From Nitrososphaeraceae archaeon (GTDB taxonomy: Archaea; Thermoproteota; Nitrososphaeria; Nitrososphaerales; Nitrososphaeraceae): a stretch of DNA of 64,000 bases. The notes beneath the pieces are model-generated. The model was not told where the DNA came from. It searched no databases and saw nothing but the letters and a program-made list of their open reading frames with translations. Positions 18,060 to 27,723 of this stretch are shown here, one piece after another. The position numbers were made by a program, and so were the translations under genes. Position 1 is the first letter of the stretch; every line of letters begins with the position of its first letter. The DNA lies in NCBI GenBank assembly GCA_031316115.1, contig JALDRC010000002.1:124001-188000 (forward strand). The letters are read 5' to 3'.

Positions 18060-20193
18060 TTATTTTTTAAGTACAGCAGTCAGGGCTAAACTATTTCCTG
18101 GATTGAAATCCACTGACTTTGTGGATATGTTGTACAATGCCAAACCATTGATATCTGAAAGTGTAGTTGGTTTTCCTGAAGCGATTTTGAAACCATTCAT
18201 TTTATCATCAAAAGCTACAGTATATAGAGAATTATATTTTCCAAGATTTTGTATCTTCTTTAACTTTACAATAGCATTTTGATGGTCATTGCCATTCTTA
18301 TCTAATGAAAGTATTACAAATTTCAAACCTGGGTTATTTGGAAGATTTAACAATGCTCTACCATCTTTTAATTGACATGGTTCAAAATCAGCTACAACGA
18401 TAACTCCTCTCGCAGATAATTTTCCTTTCAATTGAATTGAATCCGATTGGGTTGGACATGTATTTTTATCCTTTACTACAACTCTCTTTACTGTTTTACT
18501 GTGACTATCTTTGATGTCATAATTTACTTTAGTAACAAAATTGTTTTCAACATATTGGTTGATTTGTACTGCAATTTGGTTTATAACCTGGGTCACGTCT
18601 CCACCTGCTACAGCAACTTGTGTTGCCGCTTGTTTAATAGCTTGATTGACTTGTTGAGAATTTCCACTACCATATAAAGCCCCAAGATTGCCGATTGCAT
18701 TTGCTAAATCACCTTTTGGGTTATTTGCTACTTGCTTGGCAATTTGATTGATAGTTTGATCCACCTTTCCTCCTGATGACGATGCTACTTGCTTACCAAC
18801 TTGTTCTATGACTTGTTTAACCGAATTGGGTTTTTCATCTTCTGGTACTCCTTTAACTATTTGTTCTGCAGCTTGATTGATTTCTTGTTGTATATCCTTT
18901 CCATACGCAGTCTGTTCTGCTTCTTGTCCTATTTCTTGATCTACTTGCCCACCTGTTGCTGCCTGCTCTGCTAACTGATCAATATCTTGTGTTATATCCT
19001 TACCTGCTGCTGCCTGCTCTGCTATCTGCTCTATATCCTGCTCTACTTGTTCACCTGCTGCTGCCTGCTCTGCTTCTTGTCCTATCTGTTGATCTACTTG
19101 TTCACCTTCTGCTGCCTGCTCTGCTTCTTGTCCTATCTGTTGATCTACTTGTTCACCTTCTGCTGCCTGCTCTGCCTGCTGATCAATATCTTGTGCTATA
19201 TCTTCACCTTCTGCTGCCTGCTCTGCCTTGTCCTATCTGTTGATCTACTTGTTCACCTTCTGCTGCCTGCTCTGCCTGCTGATCAATATCTTGTGCTATA
19301 TCTTCACCTTCTGCTGCCTGCTCTGCCTGCTGATCAATATCTTGTGCTATATCTTCACCTTCTGCTGCCTGCTCTGCCTGCTGATCAATATCTTGTGCTA
19401 TATCTTCACCTTCTGCTGCCTGCTCTGCCTGCTGATCAATATCTTGTGCTATATCTTCACCTTCTGCTGCCTGCTCTGCCTGCTGATCAATATCTTGTGC
19501 TATATCTTCACCTTCTGCTGCCTGCTCTGCCTGCTGATCAATATCTTGTGCTATATCTTCACCTTCTGCTGCCTGCTCTGCCTGCTGATCAATATCTTGT
19601 GCTATATCTTCACCTTCTGCTGCCTGCTCTGCCTGCTGATCAATATCTTGTGCTATATCTTCACCTTCTGCTTCTTGTGCTGCTTCCTGATCGATATCCT
19701 GTCCTAGATCTTCTAGGCCTATTCCTAACTGCTCTGCTTCTTGTCCTATCGATTGATCAATATCTTCTCCTTCTGCTTCTTGTGCTGCTTCCTGATCGAT
19801 ATCCTGTCCTAGATCTTCTAGGCCTATTCCTAACTGCTCTGCTTCTTGTCCTATCGATTGATCAATATCTTCTCCTTCTGCTTCTTGTGCTGCTTCCTGA
19901 TCGATATCCTGTCCTAGATCTTCTAGGCCTATTCCTAACTGCTCTGCTTCTTGTCCTATCGATTGATCAATATCTTCTCCTTCTGCTTCTTGTTCTGCCT
20001 GCTGGTCAATAGATTGAGAATCTGAATCGCCATTTTCTTCATCTTCGTCATTGCTAGCATATACTTGTTCTACAACCGTCATTCCATCCCCATCAAACAA
20101 ATTCGACATTTGAAGAGGAGATGAGGTTACTAACACCAGTGAAATGAGACTTAGAAACGAAAGTATAGATATTCTATCTATAAATCTACTCAT
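18060..20193 (-). CDS. Exported Q-ladder protein with C-terminal beta domain (paralogue 2), one frameshift
   Basis: Read leftwards from ATG at 20193, the protein has a signal peptide (I-S-L-V-L-V-T-S-S) and an acidic stretch. Three 35-residue modules (G-E-D-I-D-Q-S-I-G-Q-E-A-E-Q-L-G-I-G...) follow, then eight or more 17-residue modules. At about 19226 two bases are missing compared with sister units (CTCTGCCTTG versus CTCTGCTTCTTG), ending the frame at 19204. With the two bases restored the frame runs on without a stop to 18060, about 710 residues. The last 140 residues form a non-repeat domain with one Cys pair (T-C-P-T-Q and E-P-C-Q-L), G-V-I-V-V-A-D-F and K-F-V-I-L-S-L-D-K-N-G, probably extracellular and beta-rich. 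The shift may be a polishing error in repeats or a true phase switch. Confidence 0.72.
19040..20010 (-). repeat. Two tandem arrays: 51-bp units and 105-bp units
   Basis: About 19160-19670 holds near-identical 51-bp units (TGATCAATATCTTGTGC as landmark); about 19670-20010 holds three 105-bp units (landmark CCTAGATCTTCTAGGCC). Both are multiples of three and keep the frame. The copies are almost identical, indicating recent expansion or homogenisation. Confidence 0.85.
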
Positions 20194-20455
20194 CGTGAGG
20201 AATTATAAATAAAAGTATTATTAAAGATTTTATGAACTTGGCTAGCTCATTAATTTTCTAGAATATTGTTCTTAATACAAGATTTTAATGATGTAGTTCA
20301 TTTGAATTTACTTTTCACCTTAATTCAAAATATCTATTTTTTAGTAAATCTAGTCAAATCAAAATAATTAAAAAAGTAAATTTTATGGAATTGTTATATA
20401 GTTAAAAGATTTTAAAAAGATTCACCTTAAATATTTCTATAATATTATATCGGTA
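20194..20455. promoter_or_regulatory. Divergent promoter region of two Q-ladder genes
   Basis: A 262-bp region separates the start codons of the leftward and rightward genes. Rightward, TTAAATAT at 20427-20434 lies about 25 nt before ATG 20456, implying a leaderless or near-leaderless mRNA. I see no clear operator palindrome. Shared control of the two genes is inference from the divergent layout. Confidence 0.45.
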
Positions 20456-23443
20456 ATGACAGAAAAGCGCTTAGATAATAGTTCAAAACATCTAAGTTTA
20501 GAACTACGATTAATGTATACAGTTATTTTAGGAATGGCATTAATGTTAATTCCTAATGTTTATGCGACGGTTAATAATACTGCTTTAGCAGATGAATCTA
20601 TTTCTCAAACGATTAATCAGATTGCTAGTCAGGTAGCCAATGCAAATGCAGGAGCAAATCCAACTGCAATCACTCAAACATTAGAACAACTTGCATCGCA
20701 GACAGCGGGAGAAACTTCTGGAGATCTAAACCAGGTTATCAACCAAATTGCTTCTCAAGTTGCGGATAATCCTACAGGTCAAGTTGCTCAAAATATTCTA
20801 CAACAAGCTCAACAACAGGCTTCCCAGGGTTCACTAACTAGTTCAGCCAGTCCAACTTCACCAGCAGGTGCAGTAAATCAACAAATAATTCAGATTGCAG
20901 AGCAGTTGGCTAGTTCTACTGGTGCAGATAAGGGCGCAGTTTCACAGGTAATTAATCAATTAGCTTCACAAGTAGCGAAAGGTGGAGGTAGTTCAAACCA
21001 GGTTATTTCACAAATTGCTGAACAAATAAGTCAGAATCCAGAAGGTTTGGCTGCTCAATCCATAGCACAGATAGCACAGCAGGAAGCAGCTGGAAATACA
21101 GGATTAGCAAACCAAGTAATAGAACAGATAGCTAAACAAAGCGCCTCAGGTGCAAGCCCAATTGCTCAAAATATCATTCAATATGGTTTCCAGTCAGCAG
21201 TTGAAAATAGCGCAGTTCAACAGATAAAACAGGTTGCTACTCAAGTAGCTCAAGCAAATCCGACGACATCTCCAGCCCAAGTAGCTCAGACAATAACTCA
21301 AATAGCTTTACAAACCGCGAATCAAGGAGGAAATCCCTTCCAAGCAATTGAGCAATTTGCTCAACAAATCGCAACAAATCCTAGTGGACCTGTATCTCAA
21401 TCGGTAGCACAATTAGCACAACAACAAGCAAGTGGAGGTAGTCAAGCTGTTGCTGCAAGCAAAGCCATTAAACAAGCTGCTGTGCAGTCAGCTTCGCAGT
21501 CAAGTGGTGGAGGAAAAACTCCAATTGTGCAAAATATTGTTAATCAAGTTATAAATCAGATTGTTAATTGTCCTGAAAATGCTCCATGTAACGTAACTCA
21601 AATTGCAAATCAGGTTGCTGAAGTAACCGGTGCACCTCCAACTTCAGTACAGCAAGCTATTGAACAACTAGCACTACAGACAGCAAAAGGAGGAGGAGAT
21701 GTTTCTCAAACCATCCAACAAATTGCCTCTCAGGTTGCTCAAAATCCAAATGGTCCAGTTTCTCAATCAATTTCCCAAATTGCCAAACAAATAGCTGAAG
21801 GTAACACTGGCGCTGTTAATCAGGCAATACAGCAGGCGGCAGAACAAGTTGCGACAGGTGGAAATATTGATCAAGCTATATCACAAGCAGCTGAACAGGC
21901 TGCTCAAGTACCAGATGTTGATCAGCAAATAACACAGGTAGCACAGCAAATAGCAGAAGCTACTGGAGCCAGTCCAGAACAAATTCAACAGACATTGCAA
22001 CAATTTGCTACTCAATCTGCATCAGGTCAAGGAGCCGGAGCTATTTCTCAAACCATCCAACAAATTGCCTCTCAGGTTGCTCAAAATCCAAATGGTCCAG
22101 TTTCTCAATCAATTTCCCAAATTGCCCAGCAAGTAGCTGAAGGTAACACTGGCGCTGTTAATCAAGCAATAGAGCAAGTAGCTCAACAAGTTGCAACAGG
22201 TGGAAATGTAGAACAAGCAATAGTACAAGCAGCAGTTCAGACAGCGGTTGGCGGAGGAGAAGTTAATCAACAAATAACCCAAATTGCAAATCAGGTAGCC
22301 GGGGCTACAGGGGCTAGTCCGTCTGCAGTACAGCAAACTATTGAACAACTAGCATTACAGACAGCACAAGGAGGAGGAGATGTTTCCCAAACCATTCAAC
22401 AAATTGCAAATCAAGTGGCTGAAGGTGGGACAAATAATCCTACACTCCAATCTATCACCCAAATTGCTCAACAACAATCATATGGAAATAAACAAGGTGT
22501 AACTCAAGCAATAGAGCAGGTAGCTCAACAAGTTGCAACAGGTGGAAATGTTGAACAAGCAATTGTTCAAGCGGCTGAACAAGTGGCTAGTGAAGAACAA
22601 CAACCAACTGAAGAACAACAACCAACTGAAGAACAACAACCAACTGAAGAACAACAACCAACTGAAGAACAACAACCAACTGAAGAACAACAACCAACTG
22701 AAGAACAACAACCAACTGAAGAACAACAACCAACTGAAGAACAACAACCAACTGAAGAACAACAACCAACTGAAGAACAACAACCAACTGAAGAACAACA
22801 ACCAACTGAAGAACAACAACCAACTGAAGAACAACAACCAACTGAAGAACAACAACCAACTGAAAATGGACTATTAGGATTATTACAAGAATCAAAGCAG
22901 AAATCAATAACTGAAACTACAACTCCAGAAGAAACACAGTCTACAACTGGAGAATCAACAACATCTAAAAAGACTGGCTTATTGGGATTAATCCCACAAG
23001 CAGAAACACCACCAGAAACATCTACAACAGAGCAACAGCAGCCTACAGAGGAACAACCAAAACAAGAACAAAAAGCATCTTCCGGTGGAGGAATAATAGG
23101 TCTTCTTCAGCAAGAACCACCTACAGAAACTACTACAACAGAACAACAACCAACTGAAGAACAACAACCAACTGAAGAACAACAACCAACTGAAGAACAA
23201 CAACCAACTGAAGAACAACAACCAACTGAAGAACAACAACCAACTGAAGAACAACAACCAACTGAAGAACAACAACCAACTGAAGAACAACAACCAACTG
23301 AAGAACAACAACCAACTGAAGAACAACAACCAACTGAAGAACAACAACCAACTGAAGAACAACAACCAACTGAAGAACAACAACCAGATGAGGAACAACA
23401 AAACGACGATGAAGAAAAAGCCTCTGAAGATAACGATGAATGA
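20456..23443 (+). CDS. Large exported Q-ladder protein with Glu-Gln-Gln-Pro-Thr tail (paralogue 3)
   Basis: The 995-residue protein has a signal or anchor segment at residues 19-38. About 690 residues of degenerate modules of the type V-x-Q-x-I-x-Q-I-A-x-Q-V-A-x-G-G follow, spaced by Asn/Pro/Gly turns. This is the same Q-x-x-x-Q ladder as its neighbours but with longer, less acidic modules. The pattern suggests a long helical solenoid or fibre. After this come two blocks of about 15 E-E-Q-Q-P-T hexapeptides, each followed or preceded by a G-L-L-G-L-(I/L) or G-G-I-I-G-L-L segment, and an acidic C-terminus. The hexapeptide blocks would be extended, wall-spanning or stalk-like. There is no Cys-rich or enzymatic domain. 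Surface or matrix location is inferred from the signal and composition. Confidence 0.75.
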   Translation: MTEKRLDNSSKHLSLELRLMYTVILGMALMLIPNVYATVNNTALADESISQTINQIASQVANANAGANPTAITQTLEQLASQTAGETSGDLNQVINQIASQVADNPTGQVAQNILQQAQQQASQGSLTSSASPTSPAGAVNQQIIQIAEQLASSTGADKGAVSQVINQLASQVAKGGGSSNQVISQIAEQISQNPEGLAAQSIAQIAQQEAAGNTGLANQVIEQIAKQSASGASPIAQNIIQYGFQSAVENSAVQQIKQVATQVAQANPTTSPAQVAQTITQIALQTANQGGNPFQAIEQFAQQIATNPSGPVSQSVAQLAQQQASGGSQAVAASKAIKQAAVQSASQSSGGGKTPIVQNIVNQVINQIVNCPENAPCNVTQIANQVAEVTGAPPTSVQQAIEQLALQTAKGGGDVSQTIQQIASQVAQNPNGPVSQSISQIAKQIAEGNTGAVNQAIQQAAEQVATGGNIDQAISQAAEQAAQVPDVDQQITQVAQQIAEATGASPEQIQQTLQQFATQSASGQGAGAISQTIQQIASQVAQNPNGPVSQSISQIAQQVAEGNTGAVNQAIEQVAQQVATGGNVEQAIVQAAVQTAVGGGEVNQQITQIANQVAGATGASPSAVQQTIEQLALQTAQGGGDVSQTIQQIANQVAEGGTNNPTLQSITQIAQQQSYGNKQGVTQAIEQVAQQVATGGNVEQAIVQAAEQVASEEQQPTEEQQPTEEQQPTEEQQPTEEQQPTEEQQPTEEQQPTEEQQPTEEQQPTEEQQPTEEQQPTEEQQPTEEQQPTEEQQPTEEQQPTENGLLGLLQESKQKSITETTTPEETQSTTGESTTSKKTGLLGLIPQAETPPETSTTEQQQPTEEQPKQEQKASSGGGIIGLLQQEPPTETTTTEQQPTEEQQPTEEQQPTEEQQPTEEQQPTEEQQPTEEQQPTEEQQPTEEQQPTEEQQPTEEQQPTEEQQPTEEQQPTEEQQPDEEQQNDDEEKASEDNDE
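22592..22861 (+). repeat. 18-bp minisatellite, about 15 copies
   Basis: Perfect or nearly perfect GAAGAACAACAACCAACT units, 18 bp, encoding E-E-Q-Q-P-T. They stay in frame whatever the copy number. Confidence 0.95.
23139..23388 (+). repeat. Second 18-bp minisatellite, about 14 copies
   Basis: The same 18-bp unit as the array about 280 bp upstream, again in frame. Two identical arrays in one gene allow deletion or exchange by recombination between them. Confidence 0.95.
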
Positions 23444-23485
23444 GATAATTGATAAAGTATGGAAAATACAAAGAAACTAAAAGAT

Positions 23486-23515
23486 AGAATTCATTAGAAT
23501 TCTCCTTATTTTTTG
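23486..23515 (+). terminator. Perfect hairpin and T-run
   Basis: AGAATTC and GAATTCT form a 7-bp stem with loop ATTA; CCTTATTTTTT follows. It sits 43 bp after the stop of the 995-residue protein. Confidence 0.6.
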
Positions 23516-24225
23516 TGAAAAAGCTCTTAATTTTAACTTTATGATTTTTGAATATTAGAGACGTCGATGTATCTCATTCTATTTAATCTGATTTATTTTG
23601 TATTTTGCTTTCTAACATGAGATTAATTTGAATATCTAAAAGGTCTTTCGGAATTAATGTTAAATATATTTCCAATATATTGGTCAAAATATTTTGTATT
23701 TATTTAAAAATTTTATTTCATGTAAAACAACTATCTAGTATCTAAGATTAGTATATCTCTTTTGATTTTGAATCTTTAAACATAATACCGGATTTCAATT
23801 GTATATTCTTCTTACCGTACTCTGGATTTAAAAGATCGACTATAAAAAATCAAGTCACCTTAAACCTAGTCCTCATTTAACATTTAAAAACTATTGTATT
23901 AATGATATTATGGCAACATCTGAAATATCTAACATAGAAATTCAACCTTGTGTTTTTGACCCGTTCATCAAGTCTCTAAAATAATTTAGGAAATTAAAAA
24001 ATGCTATGATTCAAATATTATTAATAAATCAAAATTGAAGTATGATAATCATTATATTGTAAGTTTCATCCTTCAAAATAAATTCTCACCTGCTACGCTC
24101 CACTTAAAATTTTCTTATTAATGGGAATAAAGAATTTCATTGTATAATGACTACTGTATTTTTATCATTTTCTAACAGTCTAACTTATATACTCACTATA
24201 TTAAGCATAGTCATTCAAACAGAGA
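23516..24225. other. Intergenic
   Basis: No supported gene. A 24-codon ATG frame at 23910-23984 (M-A-T-S-E-I-S-N-I-E) is too short to judge; it could be the truncated start of a lost gene. Confidence 0.35.
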
Positions 24226-24399
24226 ATGAAAAGTTTCAATTTAACAGTGATAGTAATATCAATAGTATTGGTAGTAATAGGTATAACCATAAATATAGTG
24301 TTTGGACAACCTCAAGATATTTTGTATTATCAAGAAAATTTCGGAAATGTTATTCCTCTATTGAACGTCCATAATAATTGGATACAAATTTCAAGTTGA
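24226..24399 (+). CDS. Small exported or membrane protein, 57 aa
   Basis: ATG to TGA. The product begins M-K-S-F-N-L-T followed by about 20 strongly hydrophobic residues (V-I-V-I-S-I-V-L-V-V-I-G-I) and F-G-Q, a convincing signal peptide or N-terminal anchor. A short mature part of about 30 residues follows (Y-Y-Q-E-N-F-G-N-V-I-P). A frame-shadow ORF at 24147-24374 covers the same bases but is less protein-like. The function is unknown; it may be the start of a longer exported protein that has been truncated. Confidence 0.5.
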   Translation: MKSFNLTVIVISIVLVVIGITINIVFGQPQDILYYQENFGNVIPLLNVHNNWIQISS

Positions 24400-24865
24400 A
24401 ACTTATCAAATTAATATTTTTCATAATTAATTTTATCAACTTCCCGCGTACGTTGGATCATGATGGATCTGATATTCATACTATTTTAGGATATATGATT
24501 TATTATCTATAATGAGGATAAAATTTAAAGAATTATATAACCTTTTATTGTAGAAAAATTAGATAACATTAGGGTATTTTTTACTTATCTGAAACTAAAT
24601 CTCAATTTTGTAAATTGAGTTGAAAATTTGTTAAATTATAAAGACAAATATATTCAAGAATTATCCGACTATTTGTTAATAACTAATCTCTGATATAAAA
24701 CAGACAGGAAGATATTTTTTTATAATCTTAAAATAATATGTTCATGTTATGTAATATGAAGTGATAATACTTTCATAAATAGGAATTAAAATAAATTATT
24801 TAAAAACACCGTTCTATCAAGAATTGACATTTTTTAGATATTTCAATTTGTATAAAAAAATAAAA
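24400..24865. other. Intergenic
   Basis: Nothing supported. Confidence 0.4.
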
Positions 24866-25282
24866 TTATTTTCTTATATAGATCTGACTTATTATGGTTC
24901 CCACCAGAGTAAACGATCCAATTAAAGCAGCAATAAATACAGTATCAGCTATGGAAGCTAACGAAGGTCCAACAGCTGCTACGAATATTGCGTAAACCAA
25001 TATTATGAATCCAATTAAACCAAAGAGCCCTAAAGTGATTGATTTAATTTCACTCCCTCCATCTTCACAAGAGAGAAATTTTTTGATTCCTTTTTTTCCT
25101 TCCGTTGTTGCATCTGATAGTGTTTCAGTTGTTTTCTCTGCTATTTTATTGGAAATGGATTCATTTTCTCGATGAGTTGTTCCACCAAATCCTACAGTAC
25201 TAGTACTTTTTTCAGATTGGCTTCCTTTATTATCAGAAATTCGGTCTTCAGTATGACCGAAACTAGTTGATTTATCGCTCAT
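24866..25282 (-). CDS. Two-helix membrane protein with Ser/Thr-rich soluble N-terminus
   Basis: The 138-residue protein has a hydrophilic N-terminal half (Ser, Thr, Gly, Glu; residues 1-75) that looks disordered. Two transmembrane helices lie at about 82-106 (S-I-T-L-G-L-F-G-L-I-G-F-I-I-L-V-Y) and 110-135 (V-F-I-A-A-L-I-G-S-F-T-L-V-G). It ends in a short basic tail (Q-I-Y-I-R-K), so both ends are probably cytoplasmic. No family is recognised. It is a single gene with no close neighbour. Confidence 0.65.
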   Translation of the reverse strand: MSDKSTSFGHTEDRISDNKGSQSEKSTSTVGFGGTTHRENESISNKIAEKTTETLSDATTEGKKGIKKFLSCEDGGSEIKSITLGLFGLIGFIILVYAIFVAAVGPSLASIADTVFIAALIGSFTLVGTIISQIYIRK

Positions 25283-26221
25283 GATTTTACTAATATTTTA
25301 TAATATAAAAAGGTGCAGGTATTTATTATAATTTTTAGATTATTTCAAAGCAGATATTATCTTAATATGTTATAACCAAAGCATTTATCTTATATATTTA
25401 ATAAATGTGAATTTTTTTTATAAAATCTGGTAATACTTTACTAATAATTTGAATTCCAATGTAATTATTCTCAAATCCTGTTAATTACTTTAGATTTTTT
25501 GGGAAAAATAATTTCAAATGAGAAAGAAATAAAGCTCAAGATGATTCTCATCAATCTTCTTGATTTAATTTGACAACCCACGAATATATGAAAAAATCTT
25601 TGTTATGGCACACAGATCTCATTTATCTATACAAATATAGTTAATTATCATAAAGTCCTAAATTAACGACTTTGATAAATATGGAAAGAGTTTTGACATA
25701 TATTTTTTAGTTCATGCTAGTGGGTCAAGGCAAATTAGATACTATCAAAATTCCAACAAAGGAATGTGGAGTTTTATTTTTATTGTCTATATTTTAGAAA
25801 TATTAACTTTTTTTTTAATTAGTTGATTCTCGTAACTACAATAATCATAGATATTCAAGATATGACAATAGCGAGGTAAATATTACTGTGGAAATATTTA
25901 TTAAATATAAGTCGTAATTTTCTGTCAAAAGTTATTTTTAAACTAATATTTTGAAAGAGGCTGAAATTGATTTACTTCATACCAATTTTATAAATAATTT
26001 ACAATTTATATTTGAAATTGTAAAGTTATTCGTTTCCTTAATAGAATAACTATTTTTATTAATATTATATGTAGAAAAAGAACTAAATATTATTTATTAA
26101 TTAATATTTTCTTATTATATTTTGGATTTATTTTTAAAATTATAGAAAATATTAATTCTATAGAAATCATTCTATGCATAAATATCTAATCAGTAAAGAT
26201 GTTTCATTCATAAAATATCTT
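25283..26221. other. Intergenic
   Basis: Very AT-rich, without a supported ORF or RNA-like island. Confidence 0.4.
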
Positions 26222-26407
26222 TCAAATATCAAAATGAATTTTTTTTAAGTAAAAAGAAATTCCCTCTTCATACATTCCTTTCGAGATACTTTTTATAATT
26301 CCATCTTCAATTAATTTTAGTCTATTTTTATCTTCGATTAGATCGGTAGGAATATCTATATCCATCTCTACTTTTAATTTAATTCTTTTACTAACTACCA
26401 TTAACAT
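26222..26407 (-). CDS. Small protein, 61 aa, unknown
   Basis: A compact alpha/beta-looking sequence: strand K-R-I-K-L-K-V-E-M-D-I-D-I-P, helix-forming L-I-E-D-K-N-R-L-K-L-I-E-D-G-I-I-K-S-I, then a C-terminal strand with F-Y-L-K-K-I-H-F. The balanced composition argues for a real gene. It starts at M1 or M3. No motif or known family is recognised. Confidence 0.5.
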   Translation of the reverse strand: MLMVVSKRIKLKVEMDIDIPTDLIEDKNRLKLIEDGIIKSISKGMYEEGISFYLKKIHFDI

Positions 26408-26826
26408 GATCTTACGATAAACGACAATAATAAATTAACTGATTTGATTTTTTAGAGATGGTATAAATAATGTAAATCAAATTGAAATACACTTTTAGTA
26501 CTGGTAAAAAATTCTCTTTTGAAATCAATAATAATAGAGGTATAGTTTTTTCTGTTTAACAAATATTAATTCAAATCAGTATAACTAATTCAAATACTAT
26601 AATTTATGACAATAGAATAATTTTAATAATAAAAAATGAAACCTTTTATTAATAAAATACATCTTGATTATAATTGCAAATGTAATTATCCATATATATA
26701 GTAAAATTATATGTAACAATCAATAGAATAAACATTCTCAAAATATAGGCATAACAAGTGTTGTTTACAAACCGATAAATATTTCGAAATCATATCTCAT
26801 ATATACCTAATAGTGATGTAATAGAT
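26408..26826. other. Intergenic
   Basis: No gene seen; AT-rich promoter-like sequence precedes the next ORF. Confidence 0.4.
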
Positions 26827-27120
26827 ATGAATTACCCAATTAATTCTTCAGAAAATAATCTAATAACACAGGAAATTACAAATTATATAGATTACGAACT
26901 CAAAATATTTGAAAAACTTACAAAACGAAAATTTTCTTTTACCGTTCTAGAAAATGGTAAAATAGAACTTCACGGATACGAAGAATCCTCTGAAGATAAT
27001 CCAACGATAACATACCCGATAATATTTAGAGCAAACAACTTAAACCAATTTTTAGGAAAACTAATGATGATTCGTGAATTCCTAATAACAAAATTCAATA
27101 GAATAATATCAACCGAATAA
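26827..27120 (+). CDS. Small soluble protein, 97 aa, unknown
   Basis: It has no signal peptide or Cys. A helical N-terminal half (I-T-Q-E-I-T-N-Y-I-D-Y-E-L-K-I-F-E-K-L) is followed by a beta-hairpin (F-S-F-T-V-L-E-N-G-K-I-E-L-H-G-Y) and a C-terminal helix (L-G-K-L-M-M-I-R-E-F-L). It has the look of a genuine folded small protein but I do not recognise the family. Its ATG follows ATACCTAATAGTGATGTA, and a TATA-like element lies near 26800. Confidence 0.55.
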   Translation: MNYPINSSENNLITQEITNYIDYELKIFEKLTKRKFSFTVLENGKIELHGYEESSEDNPTITYPIIFRANNLNQFLGKLMMIREFLITKFNRIISTE

Positions 27121-27480
27121 ATAATTTTGTTATTAAAAGCAAATTTTAAAACAATAATAATATAAATTATATTTATCTTTGAGACTTCTTAATTACGTGT
27201 AGCTAGAATAAGATTTTTATGATTTATTTCATTATTATCCAATAATACTATTACAAGATTGTTCAACTGTTTAATTTTATGACATCTTATTTTAGATCTT
27301 TATTTTAGCCTTAATTACAGTTTGGAACAAATTGTAAAATATTGTATCTGTTCAACAACATGATTCTTCTGTATTGTTAAAAATAAAACCTTAGGTTAGG
27401 ACACCAAATTTATAATATATGAATAAATAAATATGAAAATTTTACTTAAATATATTAATATCATATGATATTATTAAATT
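27121..27480. other. Intergenic
   Basis: AT-rich spacer; nothing supported beyond possible promoter elements for the next gene. Confidence 0.4.
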
Positions 27481-27723
27481 ATGAATATTTTTATGTTATT
27501 TTTGGCCTTCATTTTCTTGGTTACAGTCATTACAAATTCCTTATCAGACGAATTATTAGCTCAAACATTTACTGACGATAAGGAATATTGTTCGGATTAT
27601 AATGGGAAATGGAATAGCGAAGAAGGTAAATGCGAGTTCACAAGTGAGAGTAATCAAGAAGCATATATAAAATCAATATGCAAGGATCCGGAAGAGGGAA
27701 AGCATTATCCTAAAATTTGCTAA
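27481..27723 (+). CDS. Small exported Cys-containing protein, 80 aa
   Basis: A signal peptide (residues 1-28, F-M-L-F-L-A-F-I-F-L-V-T-V, then L-L-A-Q) is followed by a mature part of about 50 acidic residues with four Cys. These occur in E-Y-C-S-D-Y-N-G-K-W, G-K-C-E-F, S-I-C-K-D and K-I-C at the very end. An even number of Cys outside the membrane suggests two disulfides. The C-x(7)-W...C pattern is common among short archaeal secreted proteins of unknown role. It is a single gene. Confidence 0.65.
   Translation: MNIFMLFLAFIFLVTVITNSLSDELLAQTFTDDKEYCSDYNGKWNSEEGKCEFTSESNQEAYIKSICKDPEEGKHYPKIC

Noticed and set aside
18956-20012. Plus-strand ORFs of 95-341 codons opposite paralogue 2
   Set aside because: Repeat shadows of the leftward gene; the composition (L-L-L-P-A-L, C-C-L-L-C) is unlike real proteins.
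22478-23471. Minus-strand F-F-S-W-L-L and Q-L-V-V-V-L ORFs and the plus-strand N-N-N-Q-L-K ORF
   Set aside because: Other-frame readings of the 18-bp minisatellite.
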